Below, in pieces: positions 6,945 to 14,016 of a DNA stretch of 15,480 nucleotides. The DNA is taken from positions 1 through 15,480 of the forward strand of contig JAUWNP010000102.1 in the NCBI GenBank assembly GCA_030612585.1, read 5' to 3'. Below the pieces are notes generated by a model. It did no database searches. It saw only the letters and a list, made by a program, of their open reading frames with translations, and was not told where the DNA came from. Within the stretch, counting starts at the first letter, position 1. The number at the start of each line of letters is the position of its first letter. Source of the DNA: Anaerolineae bacterium (GTDB taxonomy: Bacteria > Chloroflexota > Anaerolineae > B4-G1). The position numbers and the translations under genes were made by a program.

Positions 6945-7949
6945 ATGGCCGAGCCGATCATCGAACTCAAAGACGTGGACATGACCTTCAAGAGGGGCTG
7001 GCTCATGCGCCAGGCCCAGGTTCAGGCTGTGGTGAAGACCTCCCTGGACATCAAGGAGGGCGAGATCCTGGCCCTGGTCGGCGAATCGGGCTGCGGCAAG
7101 ACGACGTTGGGCAAAGTCATGGCCGGCCTGCTCAAGCCAACCGCGGGGGAGGTGCTGTACAGAGGCAGAGATATCTGGAAGATGGGCCGGGATGAATATA
7201 GGGAGTACCGTCGCAACGCCCAGATCGTCCACCAGGATTCCTACGCCGCGCTGAACCCTGTGAGGACCATCTACCACAGTTTGAGCGCTCCCTTCCTCCA
7301 TTACCACATAGCCAGAAACCGAAAGGAGGCCAGGGAGAAAGTGGCGGAACTCCTCGAGTTGATGGGCCTCACCCCGTCCGAGGAATTCCTCGACAAATAC
7401 CCTCATCAACTCAGCGGTGGGCAGAGACAGCGGGTGGTGGTGGCCAGGGCGGTAGCGCTCAATCCCAGGCTCATCGTCGCCGACGAGCCCGTCTCCATGG
7501 TAGACGTGTCGCTGCGGCTCTCCATCCTGGACTTGATGCACAGGCTTAACGAGGAGTTCGGCATCGCCTTCCTCTATGTTACCCACGACCTGGCGACGGC
7601 CAGGTATTTCGTGAAGGGCGGCCGAATCGGAGTGATGTATCTAGGGCAGTTGGTGGAGACGGGGGGGTTGGGCGAGGTCATAGAGACGCCACGCCACCCT
7701 TACCTCCAGGCGCTGCTCTCGGCTGTGCCGGTGCCCGATCCGAAGAAGGCCAGGGAGAAGAGGCTGCTGCCCCTGAAGAGTCTCGAGTTGCCCGACCCCG
7801 CCAACCCCCCCAGTGGCTGCCGCTTCCATCCTCGCTGCCCTTATGCCGAGGAGATTTGTGCCCAGGAGGTCCCCGTCCTCACGCTTCTTGACGGTCGCTT
7901 CGTCGCCTGCCACCTGGTGGAAAGGATCCCGGAATGGCACCTACTATAG
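6945..7949 (+). CDS. ABC transporter ATPase, DppF/OppF type
   Basis: Second ATPase, 334 residues, starting one base after the DppD-type stop with AGGGGAGG at 6931-6938. Motifs: Walker A GESGCGKTT (46-54), Q-loop Gln97, signature LSGGQ (156-160), Walker B LIVADE (176-181) and His214. After Walker B it reads EPVSMVDVSLR, a variant common in DppF-like subunits. The C-terminal region again has four cysteines (292, 298, 305, 322) in GCRFHPRCPYAEEIC and VACH. It should heterodimerise with the preceding ATPase to drive import. The last 16 bases overlap the small membrane protein gene. Confidence 0.93.
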   Translation: MAEPIIELKDVDMTFKRGWLMRQAQVQAVVKTSLDIKEGEILALVGESGCGKTTLGKVMAGLLKPTAGEVLYRGRDIWKMGRDEYREYRRNAQIVHQDSYAALNPVRTIYHSLSAPFLHYHIARNRKEAREKVAELLELMGLTPSEEFLDKYPHQLSGGQRQRVVVARAVALNPRLIVADEPVSMVDVSLRLSILDLMHRLNEEFGIAFLYVTHDLATARYFVKGGRIGVMYLGQLVETGGLGEVIETPRHPYLQALLSAVPVPDPKKAREKRLLPLKSLELPDPANPPSGCRFHPRCPYAEEICAQEVPVLTLLDGRFVACHLVERIPEWHLL

Positions 7950-8185
7950 GCAGGATCGCTTTCACCATCGGTATATTCCTCGTCACACTCTCTCTCATCC
8001 CGCTACCCTTCCTGCCCGTGGGTTCGGCGGAGTTCGTGGTGGATGTGCTGGCGCTCATTATGAGCAGCACATTCCTGGCCTGTGTGGTGTGGAATGTGCG
8101 CCGGGCGGCCCGTCTGCCCACCCACCGCCCCTCGGAGCACCAGGAACCCACCCCGGTCAAGCGTGAGGATGAGGGACAGGAATAG
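7934..8185 (+). CDS. Small two-helix membrane protein, 83 aa
   Basis: The start ATG 7934 lies inside the end of the DppF-type gene, with AAAGGA (7921-7926) at good spacing, so translation is probably coupled. Two hydrophobic helices are visible (about residues 7-29 and 33-54), joined by a short loop. A hydrophilic tail rich in Pro, Glu, His and Arg follows, probably cytoplasmic. I recognise no family. Its place as last gene of the transporter operon suggests an accessory membrane subunit, but nothing in the sequence proves it. The hairpin at 8229-8272 follows 43 bases after the stop. Confidence 0.7.
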   Translation: MAPTIGRIAFTIGIFLVTLSLIPLPFLPVGSAEFVVDVLALIMSSTFLACVVWNVRRAARLPTHRPSEHQEPTPVKREDEGQE

Positions 8186-8228
8186 ACTACAACCTTGTCT
8201 CAACTCCGTAGGCGTGGCAGGAGGGTAA

Positions 8229-8272
8229 GGGCGGTGCAGTGTCCCAACTGCCGCTGCACCGCCTCTGCTTTT
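8229..8272 (+). terminator. Intrinsic terminator at the end of the transporter operon
   Basis: GGCGGTGCAG (8230-8239) pairs perfectly with CTGCACCGCC (8254-8263), with one more G-T pair outside and a 14-base loop, followed by a CTGCTTTT run. This is a good intrinsic terminator. It stands only 23 bases before the next start codon, so the glycosyltransferase gene must depend on readthrough or on a promoter I cannot see. Confidence 0.7.
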
Positions 8273-8295
8273 GAGTATGCCCAGGGGAGGTCATT

Positions 8296-9573
8296 ATGTC
8301 TAACGTGGTAAGGCGAGCATTGCGTTCGCCAACCTTCTGGATTCTGCTGTTCGGTATGCTGCTGCGGCTGGCCCTGGCCCCGGTCACCGAAGACCCCTGG
8401 GACCTCAAGGTCTGGAAAATGGTAGGGGAGGCCATGGACGCCGGGCAGAGCCCCTACGCCATCGAATCGGAGCTGCCCTTCGCCTATCCCCCGCTGTGGA
8501 GCATCTTCTGCTGGCTGGGCTACCGGGCCTTCAGGCTCTCCGGGAGCCAGTTGGTCTTCAACCTGGCCCTGAAGTCGCCCCTCATCCTGGCCGACCTGGC
8601 TTGTGCTTTGCTCCTGTGGCGGCTGGTACAGAGAGTGACCACCAGCCGGCGGACGGCGCTGACGGTGATGGCGGTTTATTTCCTCAACCCCATCGCCATC
8701 GCTGTTTCCAGCATGTGGGGCATGTTCGACGCCCTGCCGGCTTTCCTCGTCCTGGTCTCCATACTCCTTCTGGCCGACGGGCGAGACACGTGGAGCGCCC
8801 TGGTGTTGGGGGTATCGGCTGGCTTCAAGGGCTTTTACACCGCTTTCTATCTGCCCTTCTTCGTCTTCTACGTGTGGAGAAGAGAGCGAAACCTGACGGC
8901 GTCGCTGCGCTACGCCCTCTGCTTCTGCCTGGTGCCCCTCGCCATCTCGCTGCCTTTCTTGCTGACCGACGCCCGCTCCTATCTGGCCGTTTTCGCCACC
9001 CACGCCACCCGCGAGCCGCAGAACCTGAACGTCGGGTACTGGCTGTGGCGAGTGGTCAATCCAAACCTGAGGGATAGCCTGGGCCTGCCCACCGCTTACG
9101 CCTTCGCCGCCCTGTTTCCTCTCCTGTACCTGGCCGTACTGGTCAGGGCACGACGGTGGACGGTTGATGGGTGGTCGGATCGCCTGGCCTTCCTGGTCAA
9201 GGGCGCGGCCCTGCTCTGCCTAACCTATTATGCCACCTCGAAGGTGGTCAACGAGCAGTTCCTCGTCTGGGGGCTGGCCCTGTTGGCCCTCTACGCCTGG
9301 CTCTACGATCCGAGGGCCAAGCCCTTCTTCTACGCCCTGTGCTTGATTGACCTGGTTTTCATCTCGTTGAACCCCGGCCCCTTCTTCTTCCACCTGTTCG
9401 TGCCACCACCGGCCTGGTGGTGCGAATCCCCCCTCCTCCCCAAGATTCTGGGCTGGGTCGGGCTGAGCTTCTGGCTGACCGTCGTGGCCTGCTTCGTCAC
9501 ATTGATGAAGGGCGGTGGGAGGGGCCGCAGGGTAAAGGATGATGTTGAACCTGACCAGATGGCAAACGGGTGA
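8296..9573 (+). CDS. GT-C type membrane glycosyltransferase, GT87/PIG-M-like
   Basis: A 425-residue polytopic membrane protein with roughly ten hydrophobic helices. An acidic motif after the first helix (TEDPWDLKVW, about 31-40) and PYAIE...FAYPPLW (about 53-68) match GT-C enzymes that use polyprenyl-phosphate sugars, such as the DUF2029/GT87 mannosyltransferases. Another conserved-looking stretch is SSMWGMFDALPAF (138-150). AGGGGAGGT at 8282-8290 supports the ATG. It probably transfers a sugar, perhaps mannose, to a lipid or surface glycan outside the membrane; donor and acceptor are unknown. The final dozen residues (DDVEPDQMANG) are read out of frame from a permease relic, so the native C-terminus was probably lost. 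Confidence 0.75.
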   Translation: MSNVVRRALRSPTFWILLFGMLLRLALAPVTEDPWDLKVWKMVGEAMDAGQSPYAIESELPFAYPPLWSIFCWLGYRAFRLSGSQLVFNLALKSPLILADLACALLLWRLVQRVTTSRRTALTVMAVYFLNPIAIAVSSMWGMFDALPAFLVLVSILLLADGRDTWSALVLGVSAGFKGFYTAFYLPFFVFYVWRRERNLTASLRYALCFCLVPLAISLPFLLTDARSYLAVFATHATREPQNLNVGYWLWRVVNPNLRDSLGLPTAYAFAALFPLLYLAVLVRARRWTVDGWSDRLAFLVKGAALLCLTYYATSKVVNEQFLVWGLALLALYAWLYDPRAKPFFYALCLIDLVFISLNPGPFFFHLFVPPPAWWCESPLLPKILGWVGLSFWLTVVACFVTLMKGGGRGRRVKDDVEPDQMANG

Positions 9574-9703
9574 CATCTATGTGCCTCGGGCCCTATGCTA
9601 TGTGTTGGCCCCTATGGTAGCCATCGCCCTCTTCCAGTTGGGAGGAGTCCTTTTCTCCCACGGCCTGGACGAGGTGCTTGACCCGAGGCTGAGGCGGTGG
9701 TGA
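9539..9703 (+). pseudogene. Relic of a second DppC-type permease (C-terminal 54 codons)
   Basis: Translated from ATG 9539, this segment gives 54 residues ending in stop 9701-9703. It aligns without gaps to the last 54 residues of the complete DppC-type permease at 5004-5888, with about 35 identities, including WQTG-IYVP-AL, LFQLG and GLDEVLDPRLR. An in-frame TAA at 9533-9535 precedes it and no EAA loop or membrane core remains upstream, so it is a truncated remnant. Its divergence says it came from a different paralogous operon and not from a recent local duplication. It overlaps the 3' end of the glycosyltransferase gene in another frame. Confidence 0.85.
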
Positions 9704-9730
9704 GATCTCCATTCCTGGAGGAGGGTAGAT

Positions 9731-9744
9731 GGTAAACGTTCACC
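9731..9744 (+). promoter_or_regulatory. Candidate LacI-family operator before the GH130 gene
   Basis: GGTAAACGTTCACC is a 14-base palindrome centred on CG with one mismatched pair (6 of 7 pairs), matching the LacI-family operator style. It shares GTAAACG with the site at 693-704 upstream of the LacI-family gene. It lies 37 bases before the GH130 start. This suggests GH130 belongs to the same sugar-responsive regulon. I found no clear promoter boxes around it. Confidence 0.5.
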
Positions 9745-9780
9745 CGCCGCTTGACTGAGTGTTGAAACAGGAGGTGAAAA

Positions 9781-10659
9781 ATGGAATTTCTCAAACGCTA
9801 TCTTGGCAATCCTATCTTCAAGCCGAACCCGCTGAACACCTGGGAGGCGCTCAACGTGTTCAACGCCGCCGCTGTCCACCACGATGGCCTGTTTCACATG
9901 CTCTATCGTGCCCAGGGGGTGGACTATGTCTCCCGCATCGGCTACGGTGTCAGCGAGGATGGCTTCCACTGGTCACGGTTGGATAAACCGGTGCTCAGCC
10001 CGGCGACCGAGTTCGAGGCGCGGGGCGTAGAAGATCCGCGCGTCACCCGCATCGGCGACACCTTTTACATGGTCTACGTCGGCTATTCGGCGCACAGCAC
10101 CCGCGTCTCCCTGGCGGCGTCGAAAAATCTCATCGCCTGGGAGCGGCTGGGTATCATGCTGCCCGACGAGGACAACAAGGACGCCGCTCTCTTCCCAGAG
10201 AAGTTCGGAGGCCGCTACTGCCTGCTGCACCGCCGGCCACCGGACATCTGGCTGTGCTACTCCGACGACCTGCTGCACTGGACCGACCATCAGGTCGTCA
10301 TGCAGCCACGTCCGAACACCTGGGAACACGAGAAGGTGGGCATCGCCGGACCGCCAATCAAGACCGAGCACGGATGGTTGCTCATCTACCACGCAGTGGA
10401 TCAGGACAGCGTCTATCGGCTGGGCGTCGCCTTGCTGGACGCGGACGATCCGTCGGTCGTGCTCCACCGGAGGGAGGATTTCATCCTCGAGCCAAGAGAG
10501 CCCTGGGAAACAAAGGGCGACGTACCGAACGTGGTCTTTAGTTGCGGCCAGGTGGTGAACGATGAGACGCTTTACGTCTACTACGGTGGCGCCGATCGGG
10601 TGATGGCTGTGGCCACATGCTCCATGTCGGAAATAATGGGTTTTGTTACGGGCAAGTAG
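9781..10659 (+). CDS. GH130-family glycoside phosphorylase-like enzyme
   Basis: A 292-residue protein with the five-bladed beta-propeller pattern of GH130. Recognisable motifs are GNPIFKP (9-15), MLYRAQG (40-46), GYGVSEDGFHW (54-64), RGVEDPRVTR (81-90), NKDAALFPEK and YCLLHRRPPDIWLCYSDDLLHW. Further ones are GPPIKTEHGWLLIYHAV, LGVALLDADDPS and LYVYYGGADRVMAVA. GH130 enzymes phosphorolyse, or sometimes hydrolyse, beta-mannosides; the conserved Asp85 in the EDPR motif is the likely general acid. Release of mannose 1-phosphate from imported oligosaccharides in the cytoplasm is the natural inference; no signal peptide is seen. AGGAGGTG at 9769-9776 supports the start. The candidate LacI operator and permease relic upstream suggest it once ended another transporter operon. 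Confidence 0.9.
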   Translation: MEFLKRYLGNPIFKPNPLNTWEALNVFNAAAVHHDGLFHMLYRAQGVDYVSRIGYGVSEDGFHWSRLDKPVLSPATEFEARGVEDPRVTRIGDTFYMVYVGYSAHSTRVSLAASKNLIAWERLGIMLPDEDNKDAALFPEKFGGRYCLLHRRPPDIWLCYSDDLLHWTDHQVVMQPRPNTWEHEKVGIAGPPIKTEHGWLLIYHAVDQDSVYRLGVALLDADDPSVVLHRREDFILEPREPWETKGDVPNVVFSCGQVVNDETLYVYYGGADRVMAVATCSMSEIMGFVTGK

Positions 10660-10669
10660 TCGGCTGCCA

Positions 10670-11497
10670 ATGTACGAGCACAAGACCGTCGAGCTGAACC
10701 GCCGCAGTTGGGATACCATCGCGGCCCAATACCAGGCCAGCACACGCACCTCGACCGACGACGTGCATTACGGCTCATTGGCGCCCGGCGAGCGAGAACT
10801 GGGCTTGCTGGGTGACGTGTCCGGCAAGCGGGTCATTGAGATCGGCTGCGGCGGTGGCCAGAACAGCATCGCCCTGACCAAATGGGGCGCCACTTGCACC
10901 GGCGTAGACCCCTCACCGGCCCAGATCGCCCACGCACGGCGACTGGCGCTCGAGAACGGGGTTGAGATACAATTCATCGTCGGCGTGGCCGAGGACCTGA
11001 GCGCTTTCCCTGACGCCCATTTCGACATCGCTCTCTCCTCCTACGCCTTCGACTATGTGACCGGCCTGCGGCGGGCCTACGATGAAGCGTGGCGCGTGCT
11101 GAAACTGGATGGCCTGTTCGTCTTCTGTCTCAGCCACCCGTGGTTCCAGGCCGTGGGCTGGCATCTGGCTGGCGACCAGGACGCGCCTGAGATCGGGGAC
11201 TACGCCGCCTGGCCCGACGTCGAGGAGTGGGACTGGACCTACGATGACGGCGCCACGGCCCGGATGCGGGGTCACCTGCGCACCCTGGTCCAGATCATCA
11301 ACGAGTTGCTCGAGGCCGGCTTCGTGCTGGAGCGGCTGGTGGAGCAGAACATTGAGGACGTAGCGAAAGTGTCACCAGAGGAGTTGTCCCGCTTGCCCTA
11401 CGTGTCCAAGTTCGATCCCGCTTCCCAGGAATACCAGATCATGCGCAGACTGCCGCACACGCTCGTCATCCGGGCACGCCAAGGGGCGTCACAGTGA
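10670..11497 (+). CDS. Class I SAM-dependent methyltransferase
   Basis: 275 residues. Motif I of the Rossmann fold is VIEIGCGGGQNS (55-66), with GVDPS (78-82) as the acidic ribose-binding strand end, then VAEDLSAFPDAHFDIALSS and RVLKLDGLFVFCLSHPW, as in Methyltransf_11/25-type small-molecule methyltransferases. The substrate is not evident. ATG 10670 was chosen because the protein then begins MYEHKTVELNRRSWD, a usual family N-terminus, and lies 10 bases after the GH130 stop. No clear ribosome-binding site precedes it, so coupling to GH130 translation is likely. Its stop TGA overlaps the GTG start of the acetyltransferase. Confidence 0.88.
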   Translation: MYEHKTVELNRRSWDTIAAQYQASTRTSTDDVHYGSLAPGERELGLLGDVSGKRVIEIGCGGGQNSIALTKWGATCTGVDPSPAQIAHARRLALENGVEIQFIVGVAEDLSAFPDAHFDIALSSYAFDYVTGLRRAYDEAWRVLKLDGLFVFCLSHPWFQAVGWHLAGDQDAPEIGDYAAWPDVEEWDWTYDDGATARMRGHLRTLVQIINELLEAGFVLERLVEQNIEDVAKVSPEELSRLPYVSKFDPASQEYQIMRRLPHTLVIRARQGASQ

Positions 11498-11940
11498 GGC
11501 CAGACCAGATTGAGATCAGATTTGCCAACCGGATGGACCTGGATGGATGCATCGCCCTGGATCACGCGACCATGTCAGCGGAGGTCATCAAACGCAAAGT
11601 AAAACAGCGCGAGGTTATGGTGGCGGAAAAAGGAGGGCGGTTGGTGGGCTATCTGCGGTTCGAGTACCTGTGGTCAATTGTGCCCTACGTCGCCCTCATC
11701 TGGGTAGTGGAAGACCAACGCCAACAGGGCATCGGCAGGGCCCTGCTGCACTATCTGGAAAACGTCTTGCGCCAGCAAGGGCATACGGCATTGTATAGCT
11801 CTTCGCAGGCCAACGAACCAGCGCCACAGGCATGGCACCGGCACGTCGGCTTCGAAGAGTGTGGCTTTATCGCCGGCATAAACGAGGGAGGAATCGGGGA
11901 GGTCTTCTTTCGCAAGGACCTGAGCCGTCAGCCTGGATGA
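11494..11940 (+). CDS. GNAT-family N-acetyltransferase
   Basis: 148 residues with the GNAT fold. Motif A reads ALIWVVEDQRQQGIGRALLHYLE (68-89), containing the acetyl-CoA pyrophosphate loop R-Q-Q-G-I-G (76-81). A later WHRHVGFEECGFIAG segment is the usual C-terminal strand-helix. It starts with GTG in a GTGA overlap with the methyltransferase stop, so the two are translationally coupled and probably act in the same process. Acetyl acceptor unknown. Confidence 0.88.
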   Translation: MRPDQIEIRFANRMDLDGCIALDHATMSAEVIKRKVKQREVMVAEKGGRLVGYLRFEYLWSIVPYVALIWVVEDQRQQGIGRALLHYLENVLRQQGHTALYSSSQANEPAPQAWHRHVGFEECGFIAGINEGGIGEVFFRKDLSRQPG

Positions 11941-11983
11941 GGGAGCGAAATCACTCCGGGCCGTGCTGGTAGATGAAGAGGTA

Positions 11984-12742
11984 ATGATGCGACCCCATAC
12001 CTCGTATCTCGTCTGTGGCACTCCTCGCTGCGGGAGCTCACTGCTCTGTGAGGCACTGAAAAACACAGGCAGCGCTGGGCGACCGGAAGAGTATTTCTGG
12101 CGAGACGATGAACTGTTTTGGTCGGAACGCTGGTCCGTCTCAACCTACGCTGACTACCTCGACAAGGCCATCGAGGAAGGCACGACTCCCAATAGCGTGT
12201 TTGGCGCCAAGGTCATGTGGGGATATTCCGATGACTTTGTCAGCAGGCTACGGCAAATTCCAGGGTATGGAGGGTTGGCGGTGCCTGACCTGATGCAGAT
12301 AGTCTTTCCCAATCTGCACTACATCTGGATGACTCGTCGCGACAAAGTGCGGCAGGCCGTCTCCTTTTGGAAAGCGGTCCAGACGAATATCTGGGCTTGG
12401 AGCACGGATGAGCCACCAGTTCCAGCCAAAGAGCCAGCATTTGACTTTGAGGCGATTGACTCCCTGGTGCAAGAGATTGTGACGCACGAGGCAGCCTGGC
12501 AGCAGTACTTTTCTGAATGTGGTGTCACGCCGTTCACAGTGATATACGAGGACCTGGTACTGGCTTGCGAGGAGACGGCGCTCCAGATTCTCCAGTACCT
12601 GAATATCCCAATTTCTGAGAACCTGGTGTTTGCAGAGCGACGACTGAAGAAACAATCTGACGCACTGTCTGAGAAGTGGGTTCAGCGATACTATAATCTC
12701 AAGCGAGCACAAGCCGAGAGGCGCGTTGAGCATAGTTACTAA
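11984..12742 (+). CDS. Stf0-like sulfotransferase
   Basis: About 252 residues. The N-terminal phosphosulfate loop of PAPS-dependent sulfotransferases is clear: SYLVCGTPRCGSSLLCEAL (7-25), followed by GSAGRPEEYF, a signature of the Stf0 trehalose 2-sulfotransferase family. Further family features are HYIWMTRRDKVRQAVSFWKAVQT and FTVIYEDLV. Likely reaction: transfer of sulfate from PAPS to a sugar or other hydroxyl; the substrate is not known. ATG 11984 (or 11987) is preferred over the upstream GTG 11963 because the family begins just before this loop and AAGAGGT lies close by. Base composition is less GC-rich than the upstream operon. A half attC-like sequence follows 16 bases after the stop. 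Confidence 0.85.
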   Translation: MMRPHTSYLVCGTPRCGSSLLCEALKNTGSAGRPEEYFWRDDELFWSERWSVSTYADYLDKAIEEGTTPNSVFGAKVMWGYSDDFVSRLRQIPGYGGLAVPDLMQIVFPNLHYIWMTRRDKVRQAVSFWKAVQTNIWAWSTDEPPVPAKEPAFDFEAIDSLVQEIVTHEAAWQQYFSECGVTPFTVIYEDLVLACEETALQILQYLNIPISENLVFAERRLKKQSDALSEKWVQRYYNLKRAQAERRVEHSY

Positions 12743-12758
12743 ATCACCGCAAACGAAC

Positions 12759-12815
12759 GCCTAACGCTGCATTGCCGGTTCCGCCCAAATGCCGCGCTTC
12801 GCAAGCCGCGATGAC
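12759..12815 (+). other. Possible truncated attC site after the sulfotransferase gene
   Basis: GCCTAAC (12759-12765) fits the attC inverse core consensus RYYYAAC perfectly and lies 16 bases after the stop, the same distance as the complete site after the GNAT gene at 13464-13916. A GC-rich arm (GCTGCATTGCCGG) and a small hairpin around GCTT-CGC-AAGC (12796-12806) follow. No matching right arm or GTTRRRY core is found before the GrpB gene, so this is at most a broken site. Apparent coding from ATG 12789 runs through this element and is not believed. Confidence 0.35.
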
Positions 12816-12851
12816 ATTATCCGAGATTATTTTTCAGTCGGGGGAGGCCTT

Positions 12852-13373
12852 GTGATCGGTTTACAACGAGGAACCGTGAAACTCGTCCCTTACTCCTCTG
12901 AGTGGAAGCGCCTTTTTGTTGAGGAGGAGCGTGTATTGCGCGCTTCTATCGGTACTTATGTGATGGACATTCAACACGTTGGAAGCACGGCCATCCCTGG
13001 ACTTGAGGCAAAACCTATCATTGATATAGCCGTAGCCGTCCGGCGGCTGGAAGATGTAGAGAAATGCATTGAGCCGCTTGAATGTCTAGGGTACGAATAC
13101 AGACCAGATGAGGAGCATCCGCGAAGGTTTTTCTTCGCCAAAGGGGATCCAAGTAGAAGGACGCACTACGTGCATGTAGTTGAATGGAACAGCGACTCCT
13201 GGAAAAGACTATTACGTTTCCGAGACTATCTTCGCCAGCACAAAGAAGCGGCCAGGGAATATGCCAACCTCAAGAGGGAACTGGCCCGGAAATCTCAAGG
13301 CAATCGTGCTTTCTATACCCCAGGCAAGGCCGAATTTGTTGAGTCGGTATTAGGCAGGGCGTTCCCAAAGTAA
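12852..13373 (+). CDS. GrpB-family protein (UPF0157, nucleotidyltransferase fold)
   Basis: 173 residues from GTG 12852. Family signatures: RGTVKLVPYSSEWKRLFVEEE at the N-terminus, HVGSTAIPGLEAKPIIDIAVAV (about 41-62) with the nucleotidyltransferase-like G-S motif, THYVHVVEWNSDSWKRLLRFRDYLR, and a C-terminal YTPGKAEFVESVL. The molecular function of most GrpB proteins is uncertain; some are linked to nucleotidyl transfer or lie in fusions with CoA kinases. The GTG is chosen because GGGGGAGG (12840-12847) precedes it by 4 bases and the family starts here; an in-frame ATG at 12789 lies in attC-like DNA. GrpB genes are frequent integron cargo. Lower GC content than the transporter operon. Confidence 0.85.
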   Translation: MIGLQRGTVKLVPYSSEWKRLFVEEERVLRASIGTYVMDIQHVGSTAIPGLEAKPIIDIAVAVRRLEDVEKCIEPLECLGYEYRPDEEHPRRFFFAKGDPSRRTHYVHVVEWNSDSWKRLLRFRDYLRQHKEAAREYANLKRELARKSQGNRAFYTPGKAEFVESVLGRAFPK

Positions 13374-13403
13374 AAGGGATCTACCTTTGTTTCGTTGTGG
13401 CAA

Positions 13404-13447
13404 GGGTATTAGGCAGACGAAATTTCCGCCTAATGCCCCCGTTAGAC
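13404..13447 (+). other. Degenerate attC-like site with GTTAGAC core
   Basis: GGGTATTAGGC (13404-13414) pairs with GCCTAATGCCC (13428-13438), 11 pairs with one G-T wobble, around a 13-base loop. GTTAGAC (13441-13447) follows, a perfect match to the attC core GTTRRRY. The next gene starts 17 bases after the core, as in integron cassettes. The left inverse core RYYYAAC cannot be recognised (only a GGCAAG-like stretch), so the left half is degraded. Confidence 0.5.
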
Positions 13448-14010
13448 CGACCAAGAAGACAATATGATCAGCATAAGCATTGTTGAACGAGAGATGACAG
13501 GAGCGGAATTCGCCCGCATGAATGCCGGGTTTGATGAGCATACAATTGAACATGGAAACCCTATCGAGACGTCTGAGAGGTTCGGCTTCGTCGTAATGGA
13601 CGGCGAGAGGTTTGTTGGCTGCTCAAGCGGTCTCGCATACAGGAATGACAATGGGTACAGCAACTGGTTCTTCATAACTGATCTATTCATTGAGCGCACC
13701 TATCGGAAGCAAGGCCTCGGAGCCGCAACCCTCAGAAAACTCGAAGAAAGGGTTGCTGCACTTGGTATCAAGAACATTTGGACATGGACTGCAGACTATG
13801 AAGCCCCAGGATTCTACAAGAAACAAGGTTATGAAGTCTTCTGTGAGCTGGAAGACTGGTATTCGAGCGGTCATAGTCGGGTAGGCCTGCGAAAAGCCTT
13901 GGTGCGACAGCCTTAACTTCGGAGATCTATCGGTCCAACAAGCGCATGGAGAACCGACTTGGCATTCCGCGCGCGTTGCGCGCTCTATGCCAAGCGGCTC
14001 ATGCGCGACG
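13442..14010 (+). mobile_element. Integron gene cassette carrying the GNAT gene
   Basis: A unit from the core GTTAGAC (cut between G13441 and T13442) to the next core GTTCGGC (G14010). It holds one + strand gene followed by an attC-like site. The inverse core of that site, GTCCAAC (13933-13939), is the reverse complement of the starting core at 6 of 7 positions, as expected if the unit circularises. Length 569 bases, typical of a cassette. No integrase is visible in the window. Confidence 0.65.
13464..13916 (+). CDS. GNAT-family N-acetyltransferase (cassette gene)
   Basis: 150 residues. The acetyl-CoA loop is in FFITDLFIERTYRKQGLGAATLRKLEE (69-95), with R-K-Q-G-L-G at 81-86. The C-terminal part has IWTWTADYEAPGFYKKQGYEVFCELEDW, a standard GNAT ending. 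The substrate is unknown; the protein could modify a small molecule or antibiotic, as cassette-borne acetyltransferases often do, but no resistance family can be named. ATG 13464 lies 17 bases after the GTTAGAC core, with only a weak AAGAAG ribosome-binding site. Lower GC content than the operons upstream, in keeping with transfer. Confidence 0.88.
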   Translation: MISISIVEREMTGAEFARMNAGFDEHTIEHGNPIETSERFGFVVMDGERFVGCSSGLAYRNDNGYSNWFFITDLFIERTYRKQGLGAATLRKLEERVAALGIKNIWTWTADYEAPGFYKKQGYEVFCELEDWYSSGHSRVGLRKALVRQP

Positions 14011-14016
14011 TTCGGC
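13933..14016 (+). other. Integron attC-like recombination site, 84 bp
   Basis: Inverse core GTCCAAC (13933-13939, fits RYYYAAC) and core GTTCGGC (14010-14016, one mismatch to GTTRRRY) flank a near-perfect hairpin. Pairs: GCGCATG (13942-13948) with CATGCGC (14000-14006), AG with CT, CCG (13954-13956) with CGG (13995-13997), TTGGCAT (13959-13965) with ATGCCAA (13987-13993), and GCGCGC (13969-13974) with GCGCGC (13978-13983) around GTT. Unpaired bases sit on one arm only (G13949, AA 13952-13953), like the extrahelical bases that orient strand choice in attC recombination. It lies 16 bases after the GNAT stop. Confidence 0.75.

Noticed and set aside
9539..9703. Functional permease fused to the glycosyltransferase by programmed frameshift
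   Set aside because: Only the last 54 codons exist, without the EAA loop or pore helices, and an in-frame stop precedes it. There is no slippery site. A relic explains it better.
9729..9758. Nine-codon frame (MVNVHPPLD) after a GGAGGAGGG sequence, as a leader peptide
   Set aside because: Too short to judge, no regulatory codon run or attenuator hairpin follows. The stretch is better explained as a LacI operator.
9752..9780. TTGACT as -35 box of a GH130 promoter
   Set aside because: The -10 position would fall in the ribosome-binding site and start codon region with no TATAAT-like sequence.
12789..12851. ATG 12789 as start of the GrpB gene
   Set aside because: The extra 21 residues are not family-like, run through attC-like DNA and have no ribosome-binding site. 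GTG 12852 follows GGGGGAGG.
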